Assembly: GCF_003201595.1 (NCBI RefSeq)
Contig: NZ_QJJS01000010.1
Span: 1 to 64,000, forward strand
DNA length: 64,000 nt
Direction of reading: 5' to 3'
Origin: Sphaerotilus hippei
GTDB taxonomy: Bacteria; Pseudomonadota; Gammaproteobacteria; Burkholderiales; Burkholderiaceae_C
This document shows positions 33,616 through 43,336 of this stretch, one piece after another. Within the stretch, counting starts at the first letter, position 1. Each line of letters starts with the position of its first letter. Below the pieces are notes generated by a model. That model did no database searches. It was not told the origin of the DNA and saw only the letters and a program-made list of their open reading frames with translations. A program made the position numbers and the translations under genes.

Positions 33616-33698
33616 TGGCGAACCCCATGGCGGCGCCTGCCGGTCTGCGTGGTGTCCTGCCCGGCGACGCGGTCTCCACCGGTGACCTGCGTCGACGA

Positions 33699-33723
33699 GG
33701 GGACCGACCTGAGCGGTCGGCCC
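33699..33723. terminator. Hairpin between convergent genes
   Basis: CCGACC (33704-33709) pairs with GGTCGG (33715-33720) around TGAGC, and GGG pairs with CCC outside a one-base bulge. It lies between the ends of the LysR and old yellow enzyme genes. No T run follows. Confidence 0.4.
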
Positions 33724-33730
33724 TGTGCCG

Positions 33731-34840
33731 TCATCGAACCTGGTAGCGCTCCAGCCAATGAGCGTAGGGTGCGGGCAGCACCCAGGTCGGCCGCGCCAAG
33801 CCCAGGCGCTGGGCGGCCACCAGCGGCCAGTGCGGGTTGGCCAGGAAGGCGCGGCCCACCATCACCAGGTCCATCTGCTGCTCGGCGATGACGCGCTCGG
33901 CGTCGTGCACGTCGTCGATGCCCCAGGACGAGGCCACCGGCAGCCCGCACTCGCGCCGCACCCGTTCGGCGATCGGCGCCAGGAAGGCCGGCGCCCAGGG
34001 GATGCGCGCCTCGGGCGTCGAGAAGCCCATGCTGACGTTGAGCAGGTCCAGGCCGTCGGCCTTCCAGGCGCGGCTCAGGTCGATGGCTTCGGCGAGCGTC
34101 TGCTCGTCGCGGCCGTCGAACTCCAGCACGCCGAAGCGCGCGGTCAGCGCCAGGCGCTCGGGCCAGACCGCGCGCACCGCCGAGAAGGTCTCGCGCAGGA
34201 AGCGGCTGCGGCCGGTGGCGTCACCGCCGTAGGCGTCCTGGCGCTGGTTGGCATGCACCGAGAAGAAGCTCTGCGCCAGGTAGCCGTGGGCGAAGTGCAG
34301 CTCCAGCCACTCGAAGCCGGCAGCCAGCGCACGCTGCGCGGTGGCGACGAAGGCCGTGCGCACGCGCTCGATGTCGGCCAGCGTCATCTCGCGCGGCACG
34401 CGCGGCAGGCCGCCGCCGTAGGCCACGGCCGAGGGCGAGAGGGTGTCCCAGCCACGCGGGTCGCCCGCCGGGATGTGGTCATCGCCTTCCCAGGGCCGAT
34501 GGGCGCTGGCCTTGCGCCCGGCGTGGCCGATCTGGAGGCCCGGCACCGCGCCGGCGGCCTTGATGGCCGCGGCCACGCGGGCCAGGCCCTCGATCTGCGC
34601 GTCGTCCCACAGGCCCAGGCAGGCCGGGGTGATGCGGCCCTCGGGCGAGACCGCGGTGGCCTCGACGATGACCAGGCCGGCGCCGCCGCGGGCCATGCCG
34701 GCGTAGTGCGCCACATGCCAGTCGTTGACCCGGCCGTCGGTGGCCGAGTACTGGCACATGGGCGGCACGGCGATGCGGTTGCGCAGCGTCAGGCTCTTGA
34801 GATGGAAGGGGCGGAACAGGGCGGGTTGTGGCTGGATCAT
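33731..34840 (-). CDS. NADH:flavin oxidoreductase, old yellow enzyme (XenA/YqjM type)
   Basis: A 369-aa FMN-dependent TIM-barrel reductase of activated C=C bonds, expected to act on enones or xenobiotics with NAD(P)H. The class marker Cys lies in AVPPMCQYSATDG, followed by QIGHAGRKA (substrate His), ELHFAHGYLAQSFFS and the phosphate-binding end VGRAFLANPHW. The start at 34840 matches the length of XenA; two earlier in-frame starts (34846, 34870) add residues not seen in relatives. It is the third gene of a minus-strand operon behind an SRPBCC protein and a HIBADH-like dehydrogenase. Confidence 0.88.
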   Translation of the reverse strand: MIQPQPALFRPFHLKSLTLRNRIAVPPMCQYSATDGRVNDWHVAHYAGMARGGAGLVIVEATAVSPEGRITPACLGLWDDAQIEGLARVAAAIKAAGAVPGLQIGHAGRKASAHRPWEGDDHIPAGDPRGWDTLSPSAVAYGGGLPRVPREMTLADIERVRTAFVATAQRALAAGFEWLELHFAHGYLAQSFFSVHANQRQDAYGGDATGRSRFLRETFSAVRAVWPERLALTARFGVLEFDGRDEQTLAEAIDLSRAWKADGLDLLNVSMGFSTPEARIPWAPAFLAPIAERVRRECGLPVASSWGIDDVHDAERVIAEQQMDLVMVGRAFLANPHWPLVAAQRLGLARPTWVLPAPYAHWLERYQVR

Positions 34841-34902
34841 GGGCATCAAGGGATTCAGGACAGGGCGCATGGGGATGCGCCGGACATCTGGCAGGGCGGG
34901 CC

Positions 34903-35760
34903 TCAGCTGTAGAGCTGCGCTACCGCGCTCATGTTCTGCGCCCCGAGCCCCTGCCGGGTGGCACGTTCGAACACGGCCTGGGCGGCGGCCACCACCGGCT
35001 GCTCAGCCGGCCCGCCCAGTTGCAGCGCGTAGCTGAAGTCCTTGGCGATCAGCTCGACCGGGAACTGCGGCCGGAAGTCGCCGGCCAGCATCGAGGCGGC
35101 CAGGCGGTGCGCCACCGGGCTCCACACCGCGGTGCTGGCCGCGGCGCCCAGCAGGCGCGAGACATCCGTTCCCTGGCGCTTGAGCACGGCCATCCACTCG
35201 GCCAGCAAGCTGACCTGCACGCCCAGCAAGCTGTTGATGAGCAGCTTGGTCAGTGCCCCTTGTCCGACCGGGCCGAGCAGCGGCGCCGCACTGCCGAGCG
35301 CCGCCAGCACCGGCGCCGCGCGTGCCAGGTCGGCTGCCTCGCCGCCGGGCAGAAAGACCAGCTGGCCGGCCTCCACTGCTGGCAGCGAGCCCGAAACCGG
35401 CGCCTCCAGCAGGCGATGTCCCCGCGCTGCCAGCGCATCCGCCAGCGAGCGCGCACCGTCCAGGCTGAGGGTGGAACATTCGATGGCCAGGGCCGTCGTC
35501 GCCAGCGCGGCGGCAGCGCCATCGACCTCGTCCAGCCAGACGTGGCGTGCGGCCTCGTCGTCGCGCACCATCGAGAACACGAACTCGGCGCCGTCGGCCG
35601 CCGACCGTGGCGTGGCCGCGGCCTGCGCCCCGGCCGCCACCAGCGGCGCGCAGGCCGCGGGGCTGCGGTTCCACACCGTCACGGCATGGTCGGCGTTCAG
35701 CAGGCGCAGGGCCATGCGCGAGCCCATCGCGCCCAGGCCGAGAAAGGCTATGCGTGCCAT
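34903..35760 (-). CDS. NAD(P)-dependent beta-hydroxyacid dehydrogenase (HIBADH-like)
   Basis: A 285-aa enzyme of the 3-hydroxyisobutyrate/6-phosphogluconate dehydrogenase superfamily. The N-terminal Rossmann motif is FLGLGAMGSRMALRL, the substrate motif is LLEAPVSGSLPAVEAGQL, and the catalytic Lys lies in GQGALTKLLINSLLG. It is 62 nt upstream of the old yellow enzyme gene and 13 nt downstream of the SRPBCC gene, so it is co-transcribed with both. The substrate is unknown; related proteins also include imine reductases and succinic semialdehyde reductases. Confidence 0.85.
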   Translation of the reverse strand: MARIAFLGLGAMGSRMALRLLNADHAVTVWNRSPAACAPLVAAGAQAAATPRSAADGAEFVFSMVRDDEAARHVWLDEVDGAAAALATTALAIECSTLSLDGARSLADALAARGHRLLEAPVSGSLPAVEAGQLVFLPGGEAADLARAAPVLAALGSAAPLLGPVGQGALTKLLINSLLGVQVSLLAEWMAVLKRQGTDVSRLLGAAASTAVWSPVAHRLAASMLAGDFRPQFPVELIAKDFSYALQLGGPAEQPVVAAAQAVFERATRQGLGAQNMSAVAQLYS

Positions 35761-35773
35761 CGTCCGCCCCGCC

Positions 35774-36307
35774 TCAGGCTGCGCCGGCCTGTTGGCGGCG
35801 GCGGGCCTCGGCCACGATGCCGTCCAGCCAGTCCTGGTGGCCGTTGATCATGGGGTTGGGCTTGGCCTGCGCCAGTGCGGCCGCCGGGGCGCCGCGCTGG
35901 GTTTCCTGGGTGAGGATGCGCACGCGGCCACCGGCCAGGTCTTCCACCAGCCAGGCGTGGTGCACGTCCAGCCGGTCCGCGGCGCCGGGCTCGCCGGCCC
36001 AGCCGTGCCAGGCCACGCGGCCGGGCTGGCCGGCGGCAGGTGCGACGAATTCCTTGCACTGCGACTCGACCGGGAAGCCGAAGGTCTCGAAGTAGAAGCG
36101 GTCACCGTCGGCCAGCACCGGGCCGCGACCGTCGTGGAAGCGCGGGTTGGCCGAGTTGGCGTAGTAGCTCGGCCACAGCGCGGGCGTGGCCAGCAGCGGC
36201 CAGACCTCGGCGGCACTCAGGCCGGCGACGATGACCTCGTTGGAGCAGTAGTTGTCGGTCGTGCCCGGGACAAAGCCGGCGGGCCACAGGATGGCGTTCT
36301 GTTGCAT
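35774..36307 (-). CDS. SRPBCC (START-like) domain protein
   Basis: A 177-aa protein with the helix-grip layout of polyketide cyclase/START-like proteins: VIVAGLSAAEVWPLLATPAL at the N-terminus, FETFGFPVESQCKEF in the sheet, and a long C-terminal helix. Such proteins bind hydrophobic small molecules; no catalytic residues can be named. The start at 36307 is chosen to give the normal N-terminus; the frame is open 96 nt further. It is the first gene of the operon with the dehydrogenase and old yellow enzyme and is divergent from a LysR gene. Confidence 0.72.
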   Translation of the reverse strand: MQQNAILWPAGFVPGTTDNYCSNEVIVAGLSAAEVWPLLATPALWPSYYANSANPRFHDGRGPVLADGDRFYFETFGFPVESQCKEFVAPAAGQPGRVAWHGWAGEPGAADRLDVHHAWLVEDLAGGRVRILTQETQRGAPAAALAQAKPNPMINGHQDWLDGIVAEARRRQQAGAA

Positions 36308-36415
36308 GGGAATAGGGTCTCTCAATCGTTCACCCGGATGGCTGGGGACAGCGCGTCGGCCACCGGTGCATGGATGATGGAGAGCCCTCTTCCATAAAGC
36401 CAATCACGCTTTCAG

Positions 36416-37363
36416 ATGAAAATCATCAGCATGGCTGATATCAGAACCCTGGACCTCAACCTGCTGAAGGCCTTCGACGCGCTGATGGACGAGCGCAGCG
36501 TCACCCGCGCGGCCGCGCGCCTGGCGCTGACGCAGCCGGCCGTCAGCGGCATGCTCACCCGGCTGCGCGAGGCCTTTGACGACCCGCTGTTCGTGCGCAG
36601 CGCGCGCGGCGTGGTGCCCACCGCGCGGGCCGAGGCGCTGGCCCCGGCGGTGCGCCAGGTGCTGCTGGAGGTGGCGGCGATGCTGCAGCCGCTGAGCTTC
36701 GACCCGGCGACTGCCGCGCTGACCATGACGGTGGCCGCCACCGACTACGCGCTGCGCGCGGTGGTGTTGCCCTGGCTGACCGCGCTGCGCGCCCGGGCCC
36801 CGGGCGTGCGGGTGGCGGTGCAGCCGGTGGACGACAGCCGCGTGGCCGCCCAGCTCGAGCGCGGTGAGGTGGACCTGGCGCTGACCACGCCGCAGGCCGC
36901 GCCGCCTGACGTGCATGCGCGCCATCTGTTTGATGAGCGCTATGTCTGCGTCACCCGCAGCGGCCATCCGGCGCTGGCCGCTGGCGCGCTGACGCTGGAC
37001 GCCTTCTGCGCCCTCGACCATGCGCTGGTGTCCTACGGCGGCTCACCGTTTGAGGGCGCCACCGACCGCGCCCTGGCCACGCTGGGCCGCCAGCGCCGGG
37101 TGGTGGCGTCGGTGGGCAGCTTCCTGATGCTGCCCGAGCTGCTGCGCCGCACCGACCTGATCGCCGTCGCCCCGGCGCGGCTGATCGAGCGCGAAAGCGG
37201 CCTGGCCACCTGCGAGCCGCCGCTGGCGGTGCCCGGCTTCACCAAGCTGGCGGTGTGGCATGAGCGCCGCCACCGCGACGCGGGGCAGCGCTGGGCGCGC
37301 GAGCTGCTGTTCGAGGCTTGCGTGCCGGCCTCGGCATCCGGGTCACGGTCCGGGGCGCCGTGA
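36416..37363 (+). CDS. LysR-family transcriptional regulator
   Basis: A 315-aa regulator of the NodD/LinR-like branch (LDLNLLKAFDALMDERSVTR; ALTQPAVSGMLTRLREAFDD; LFVRSARGVVPTARAEAL). The second ATG at 36431 (MADIRTLDL) may be the true start. It is divergent from the SRPBCC/HIBADH/old yellow enzyme operon with 108 nt between. An inverted ATGAAAATCATC-type patch lies across its start region and may be part of its own site. The effector is probably the xenobiotic or enone handled by that operon. Confidence 0.85.
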   Translation: MKIISMADIRTLDLNLLKAFDALMDERSVTRAAARLALTQPAVSGMLTRLREAFDDPLFVRSARGVVPTARAEALAPAVRQVLLEVAAMLQPLSFDPATAALTMTVAATDYALRAVVLPWLTALRARAPGVRVAVQPVDDSRVAAQLERGEVDLALTTPQAAPPDVHARHLFDERYVCVTRSGHPALAAGALTLDAFCALDHALVSYGGSPFEGATDRALATLGRQRRVVASVGSFLMLPELLRRTDLIAVAPARLIERESGLATCEPPLAVPGFTKLAVWHERRHRDAGQRWARELLFEACVPASASGSRSGAP

Positions 37364-37442
37364 ACACGACGAGCCGGCCGTAGGTCTCGCGCCGCATCGA
37401 TGCCTGCAGTGACTCCCCGGGTCGATCGCTGCTGGCCCGGGT

Positions 37443-38240
37443 TCAGGGCGGGATGGCCTTGAACACCTCACGCGCCACGCCCACGGCGGTGACGCCGCTG
37501 GGCCAGCCGGCATAGAAGGCCAGCTGGGTGATGGCCTCGATCAGCTCGGCGTCGGTCACGCCGTTGCGCCGGGCCAGCGCCAGGTGGCTGCGCAGCTGGT
37601 CGGGGCGGTTCATCGCCACCAGCGCGCTGACGGTGATCAGGCTGCGGTCGCGTTGCGAGAGCCCGGGGCGCGACCAGACCTGGCCGAACAGCACCTCGTC
37701 GGTCAGCTGGCCGAGCGCCGGGGCGATGTCGGCCATCAGCCTCTGGCCCCCGCCTGGCGTGGTCGGCCCCGGCTGGGACACGGGGGCCGGCGCCACCGCG
37801 TACTGGCTGTCGCTGACCTGCTCCATCCACTCGGCGGTCCGGCCTTCCTGGGCCTCGGTGATGGCGATGTGGGTCATGGCCGTGTCGGCCGCGGCTCCGT
37901 GCCAGTGCTTGACGTGGGCGGGGATGTGCACCACGTCGCCGACGTGCATCACCTCCACCGGAGCGCCCCAGCGCTGCACCCGGCCGGTGCCGGCGGTGAC
38001 CACCAGGGTCTGGCCCAGCGGGTGGCGGTGCCAGGCGGTGCGGGCGCCAGGCGAGAAGCGCACCGTGCCGGCCGAGGCTCGCTCGGCGCCCACCGGCGTG
38101 TGCAGCATCTCGACCTGGACGGTGCCGGTGAAATGCTGCGCGGGCGCCGCGTTGACGCTGCGGGTGCCCGCGCGGGTGAGGGTGAGCTCGGGCTCGACGG
38201 CCGACAGCACGAAGGCGGCGGCGGTGATCCATGATTTCAT
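37443..38240 (-). CDS. Cupin / carboxymuconolactone decarboxylase-like fusion
   Basis: A 265-aa two-domain protein. Residues about 35-130 are a cupin with the metal-binding pattern RTAWHRHPLGQ and HVKHWHG. Residues about 165-260 match the carboxymuconolactone decarboxylase family (LSQRDRSLITVSALVAMNRP; AITQLAFYAGWPSGVTAV) but without the redox Cys pair of AhpD. This cupin-CMD order is common in Burkholderiales and Pseudomonas proteins of unknown role. The N-terminal 18 residues are hydrophobic and may be a weak export signal. The alcohol dehydrogenase pseudogene lies just upstream in the same direction. Confidence 0.82.
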   Translation of the reverse strand: MKSWITAAAFVLSAVEPELTLTRAGTRSVNAAPAQHFTGTVQVEMLHTPVGAERASAGTVRFSPGARTAWHRHPLGQTLVVTAGTGRVQRWGAPVEVMHVGDVVHIPAHVKHWHGAAADTAMTHIAITEAQEGRTAEWMEQVSDSQYAVAPAPVSQPGPTTPGGGQRLMADIAPALGQLTDEVLFGQVWSRPGLSQRDRSLITVSALVAMNRPDQLRSHLALARRNGVTDAELIEAITQLAFYAGWPSGVTAVGVAREVFKAIPP

Positions 38241-38348
38241 GAGGAACTCCTGGGCTGGAGCGGCGTGAGCCGGGGTGGGGATGGGTTCAGCGGGCCGGCG
38301 CCGCGCCCCGCGCGATCACGCCGTCGCTCGGGTCGCCCGCCTGGCTGC

Positions 38349-39053
38349 TCATGCCTGAACCTCCTGCTGGAGCGAGGCCATGTCGATGACGAGGCGGTAC
38401 TTCACGTCGGCCTTCAGCAGGCGTTCGCAGGCCTCGTTGATGTCCTGGATGCGGATGATTTCCACGTCCGAGGTGATGCCGTGCTGGCTGCAGAAGTCCG
38501 GCATCTGCTGCGTCTGGGCGATGCCGCCGATCAGCGAGCCCCCCACCGACTGGCGGTTGAGCACCAGCGGGGCCGAGTTCAGCGCCGGCTCCAGCGGACC
38601 CAGGTAGCCCACCATCACCAGCGTGCCGCCATGGGCCAGCGTGGGCACGTAGGGGTTCACGTCGTGACCTCGGCGCCAGGGCCCACGTTCCAGTGGCGCA
38701 GGGGCGACCAGGTGGTGATGCCGGCGCACAGCAGCGGCGCGGCGCCGGCCGGATCCAGGTCGTCGGGCACCTTCAGCACGAAGTCCTGCGAGACCACGAT
38801 CTGCTCGGAACAACCCCCCCTGGGTGCGACTGCCGTCCACGCGATCGGTGCCGTTGTAGGTGTCGGTGCGGCCGTTCTCGCAGTACTGCTGCTGCGCATG
38901 GCCCCGGTCGTTGCGCACGTCGGAGTGGCAGACGCCGCAGTAGAGGATCTCGATGACGACGTCATCGGCGCGCGGGCTGCGGCGCTCGAGCTTGAACAGG
39001 CCCAGTCGGCTGGTGGGCGAATGGGCGGCGTAGCTCTTGACGGGAGGGGCCAT
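38349..39053 (-). pseudogene. Zinc alcohol dehydrogenase (YahK/cinnamyl type), degraded
   Basis: The N-terminus (SYAAHSPTSRLGLFKLERR; EILYCGVCHSDVRND) and the C-terminus (PYVPTLAHGGTLVMVGYLG; DINEACERLLKADVKYRLVI) are good matches to NADP-dependent zinc alcohol dehydrogenases of about 350 aa. The middle is broken: after HSDVRND roughly 50 residues are missing, including the GHE zinc ligand region; the piece QIVVSQDFVLKVPDDLDP lies in another frame (about 38680-38830); and the nucleotide-binding GLGGLGH motif is lost before GHDVNPYVP. At least two frameshifts and two deletions make the gene inactive. Confidence 0.85.
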
Positions 39054-39071
39054 GGCGGATCTCCGAAGGGG

Positions 39072-40490
39072 TCAGGATGAAGCGGCGGGCCGGCGGGGCA
39101 CGATGCAGGCCAGCACCACGAGCAGGCACAGCCCCAGCAGGCCGGCGCTCACCGCCAGGCAGGTGGCCACGCGGTGGGCCAGTTCGGCGCTGGCGCTGGC
39201 ACCGGGGCGGGCGCTGGCGGCATGGACGACGACCAGCAGCGCCAGGCCCAGCGAGCCACCGAGCTGGTGCGAGGCATTGACCAGGCCCGAGGCGGCGCCC
39301 GCGTCGTTCGGTGCCACGCCCGACACGCCGGCGATGGTCAGCGGGCTCAGTGCCAGGCCCTGGCCGATGCCCAGCACCACCATCGGCAGGGCCACGCCGC
39401 CGAGGTAGGCGGTGTCGGGCCCGATCCGAGCCAGCCAGGCCATGCCGACGGTGGCCAGTGCCACGCCGGTGGCCAGCACCCGCTCATGGCCCCAGCGACG
39501 TGCCAGTGGCGAAACGCCCATGGCCGCGACGAGCTGCACCAAGGTGGCCGGCAGGAAGGCCAGCCCCGCCTGCATCGGCCGCATGCCCAGCACCCCCTGC
39601 AGGTACTGCGTCAGGTAGAACCAGAAGCCGATCACCCCCGCCAGGAACAGCAGGCGTGCGGCATAGGCGCCCGAGCGCACCCGGTCGTCGAACAGGCGCA
39701 GCGGCAGCAGCGGCTGTGCGGTGCGCGACTCGTGCACGAAGAAGGCGGCCAGCAGCAGGCTCCCCAGGCCGATCGACACGATGCTCGGTGCCGAGTGCCA
39801 GCCGGTCTCGGCCGCTGCGACCAGGCCATGGACCAGCAGCACCATGCCCGAGGTGGACAGGGCGGCGCCCGGCAGGTCGAGCCGGCCGGCACGCGGGCGG
39901 TCCTGCGGCACGAAGCGCCAGGCGGTCCACAGCAGCGCCAGACCGATGGGCACATTGATGAAGAAACCGGCGCGCCAGGACAGCAGGTCGGCCAGCACGC
40001 CACCCAGCACCATGCCGATGCTGGCGCCCACGCCGGCGGTGGCGCCGTACCAGCCCAGCGCCCGGGTGCGCTCGGGGCCTTCGGCGAAGCTCACCGACAG
40101 CAGGGCCAGCGTGGCCGGCGCCAGGATGGCCGAGCCCAGCCCCTGCACCGCGCGGGCGACCACCAGCAGGGTCGACGAGACGGCCAGGCCGATGGCCAGC
40201 GACGAGGCGACGAACAGCGCCAGGCCCAGGATCAGCATGCGTCGCCGGCCGAACAGGTCCCCGGCCCGTGCACCGGCCATCAGCGCGCCGCCGAAGGCCA
40301 GCGTGTAGGCGGTGTGCACCCAGGACAGCATGGCCGGGCTGAAGCCCAGGCTGTCGCGGATCCGCGGCAGGCCGGTGATGACGATCGAGATGTCGAGCAC
40401 GATCATCAGGTAGCTGGTCAGGACCAGGGCGAGCACCACCTGGCGGTGGCGATCGTCACCGGGTGCCGGGCTGGGGGCGGTGGTGTCCAT
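39072..40490 (-). CDS. MFS drug-resistance transporter, DHA2 (EmrB/QacA) type
   Basis: A 472-aa inner-membrane exporter with about 14 hydrophobic segments. Motif A follows helix 2 (GARAGDLFGRRRMLILG), the first helix carries the DHA2 motif LDISIVITGLPRI, and motif C is GATAGVGASIGMVLGGVLAD. It is expected to use the proton gradient to expel hydrophobic compounds. The ATG at 40490 is used; a GTG nine bases upstream is possible. A LysR remnant lies 77 bp upstream on the other strand, where a divergent regulator would be expected, so control of the pump may have been lost. Confidence 0.88.
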   Translation of the reverse strand: MDTTAPSPAPGDDRHRQVVLALVLTSYLMIVLDISIVITGLPRIRDSLGFSPAMLSWVHTAYTLAFGGALMAGARAGDLFGRRRMLILGLALFVASSLAIGLAVSSTLLVVARAVQGLGSAILAPATLALLSVSFAEGPERTRALGWYGATAGVGASIGMVLGGVLADLLSWRAGFFINVPIGLALLWTAWRFVPQDRPRAGRLDLPGAALSTSGMVLLVHGLVAAAETGWHSAPSIVSIGLGSLLLAAFFVHESRTAQPLLPLRLFDDRVRSGAYAARLLFLAGVIGFWFYLTQYLQGVLGMRPMQAGLAFLPATLVQLVAAMGVSPLARRWGHERVLATGVALATVGMAWLARIGPDTAYLGGVALPMVVLGIGQGLALSPLTIAGVSGVAPNDAGAASGLVNASHQLGGSLGLALLVVVHAASARPGASASAELAHRVATCLAVSAGLLGLCLLVVLACIVPRRPAASS

Positions 40491-40566
40491 GGCCTGCACT
40501 GTAGGCAGCCGGATGGCAAGCCACTAGTGCAGCATGGCTTGCAGAATAATCAATCTGAAATTGACA

Positions 40567-40700
40567 ATGGTGGAGGCGCACCTGGGCGTGCGCCGGCTGC
40601 ACCGGACCACCCGCAGCGCCCCCAGATCGCTCGATGACCTGGCCAACCACCGCTGCAGCGTCTTTCGCCACCCGTCCATCGGGCAGGTGGCCAATCTCTC
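40567..40700 (+). pseudogene. LysR regulator remnant
   Basis: MVEAHLGVRRLHRTTRS, the wing of a LysR DNA-binding domain, is fused directly to SLDDLANHRCSVFRHPSIG, a segment from the effector domain (compare ALPAHRCSVYRNPGTG in the LysR at 42308). About 110 residues between them and both ends are missing. The rest of the 40500-40918 interval shows no other recognisable gene. It lies divergent from the MFS pump and was probably its regulator. Confidence 0.65.
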
Positions 40701-40724
40701 CCCGGCGGGCCCCCCGCGCGCTGA

Positions 40725-42139
<1,415 letters not shown>

Positions 42140-42307
42140 TCGGGATTCCTGGAAGGTGACCGGGGATGGGGTGAACGCGCTCTGATGCACGCTCATCCTG
42201 CCGTTGAGGCGAGGTTTGCAGTCTAGGAAGCGGACCAGGTGGTGAACAGTGTTGAAAAACTGGATGAATTGACAATCAGAGCCGGACAATGGGGCAGGAG
42301 CTTGCCC

Positions 42308-43273
42308 ATGGCCATCAATGAATTCCGCACCATTTCCGTCTTCATCACGGCGGCCGAGCTGGGCAGCCTGCGCAAGACCGCGGCCGCGCTGAACATCAGC
42401 CCCCAGGCCGCCAGCCAGGCCCTGGCGCAGCTGGAGCAGCACCTCAACGTGAGGCTCTTCCACCGCACCACCCGCTCGATGGCGCTGACCGACGAGGGCC
42501 GGCAGTTCCTCGACGAGGCCCAGCCGTCGCTGCTGGGCCTGCGGCGGGCGCTGCTGTCGGCCCGGCAGGCCAAGGACGAGATCGCCGGGCCGCTGCGCAT
42601 CGTCGGGCCGCGCTCGACCTTCCAGGGCCTGCTCTGGCGGCTGATCGACGAGTTCTGCGAGCGCCATCCGGGCGTCGTGCCCGACGTGCAGCTCGAGGAT
42701 CGGGTGGGCAACTGGGTCGAGGACCGGGTGGACGTGGGCTTCCGGCTGGGTCTCTCGCCCCACGAGGGCGTGATCGCGCGGCGCCTGTTCCCGGTCCAGC
42801 TGGTGCTCTGCGCGTCACCCGACTACCTGCGCAGGCATGGCGTGCCCGACAGCATGGCGGCGTTGCCCGCGCACCGGTGCAGCGTCTACCGCAACCCGGG
42901 CACCGGGCGGGTGGTGCCCTGGCGCTTCAAGGTGGGCGACGAGGAGGTGGAGCAGCCCGTCGTGCCCGCGCTGTGCACCAACGACGAGATCCTGGAGCTG
43001 CACGCCGTGCTGGCCGGCAGGGTGATCGGGCAGCTCGCCGGCGTGACGGCGGCGCCCCACCTCCGTGCCGGCCGGCTGGTGCCGCTGCTCGTGGACCACA
43101 TGCCCGACCGCTACAGCTACTTCGTCTACTACGGCAGCCGCAGCGCCCAGCCGGTGCGCGTGCGTGCCTTCATCGACCTCGTGGTCGCTCGGCTCGCGGG
43201 CAACGGCGAACACGTGCTGGACATGCACGAGATGGAGGCGGCCGCCCGCGGCGCCCGGGCGCTTTCCGGGTGA
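42308..43273 (+). CDS. LysR-family transcriptional regulator
   Basis: A 321-aa regulator of the large DsdC/GcvA-neighbour group often found beside reductases (FRTISVFITAAELGSLRKTA; NISPQAASQALAQLEQHLNV; LFHRTTRSMALTDEG). The ATG at 42308 is preferred to a GTG-type start at 42239, which would add 23 residues not typical of the family. It is divergent from the aldo/keto reductase gene (168 nt between). The LysR remnant at 40567 resembles parts of it and may derive from a related gene. Confidence 0.87.
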   Translation: MAINEFRTISVFITAAELGSLRKTAAALNISPQAASQALAQLEQHLNVRLFHRTTRSMALTDEGRQFLDEAQPSLLGLRRALLSARQAKDEIAGPLRIVGPRSTFQGLLWRLIDEFCERHPGVVPDVQLEDRVGNWVEDRVDVGFRLGLSPHEGVIARRLFPVQLVLCASPDYLRRHGVPDSMAALPAHRCSVYRNPGTGRVVPWRFKVGDEEVEQPVVPALCTNDEILELHAVLAGRVIGQLAGVTAAPHLRAGRLVPLLVDHMPDRYSYFVYYGSRSAQPVRVRAFIDLVVARLAGNGEHVLDMHEMEAAARGARALSG

Positions 43274-43275
43274 TG

Positions 43276-43308
43276 GCCCGCCGCGATGGCGCCCTGGACC
43301 CGGCGGGC
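43276..43308. terminator. Hairpin between convergent LysR genes
   Basis: GCCCGCCG (43276-43283) pairs with CGGCGGGC (43301-43308) around a 17-nt loop, just after one LysR stop and before the end of the converging NhaR-like gene. No T run; a weak two-way terminator at most. Confidence 0.4.
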
Positions 43309-43336
43309 GCGCTCGGGTCCTCCACCTGCACGGCCC

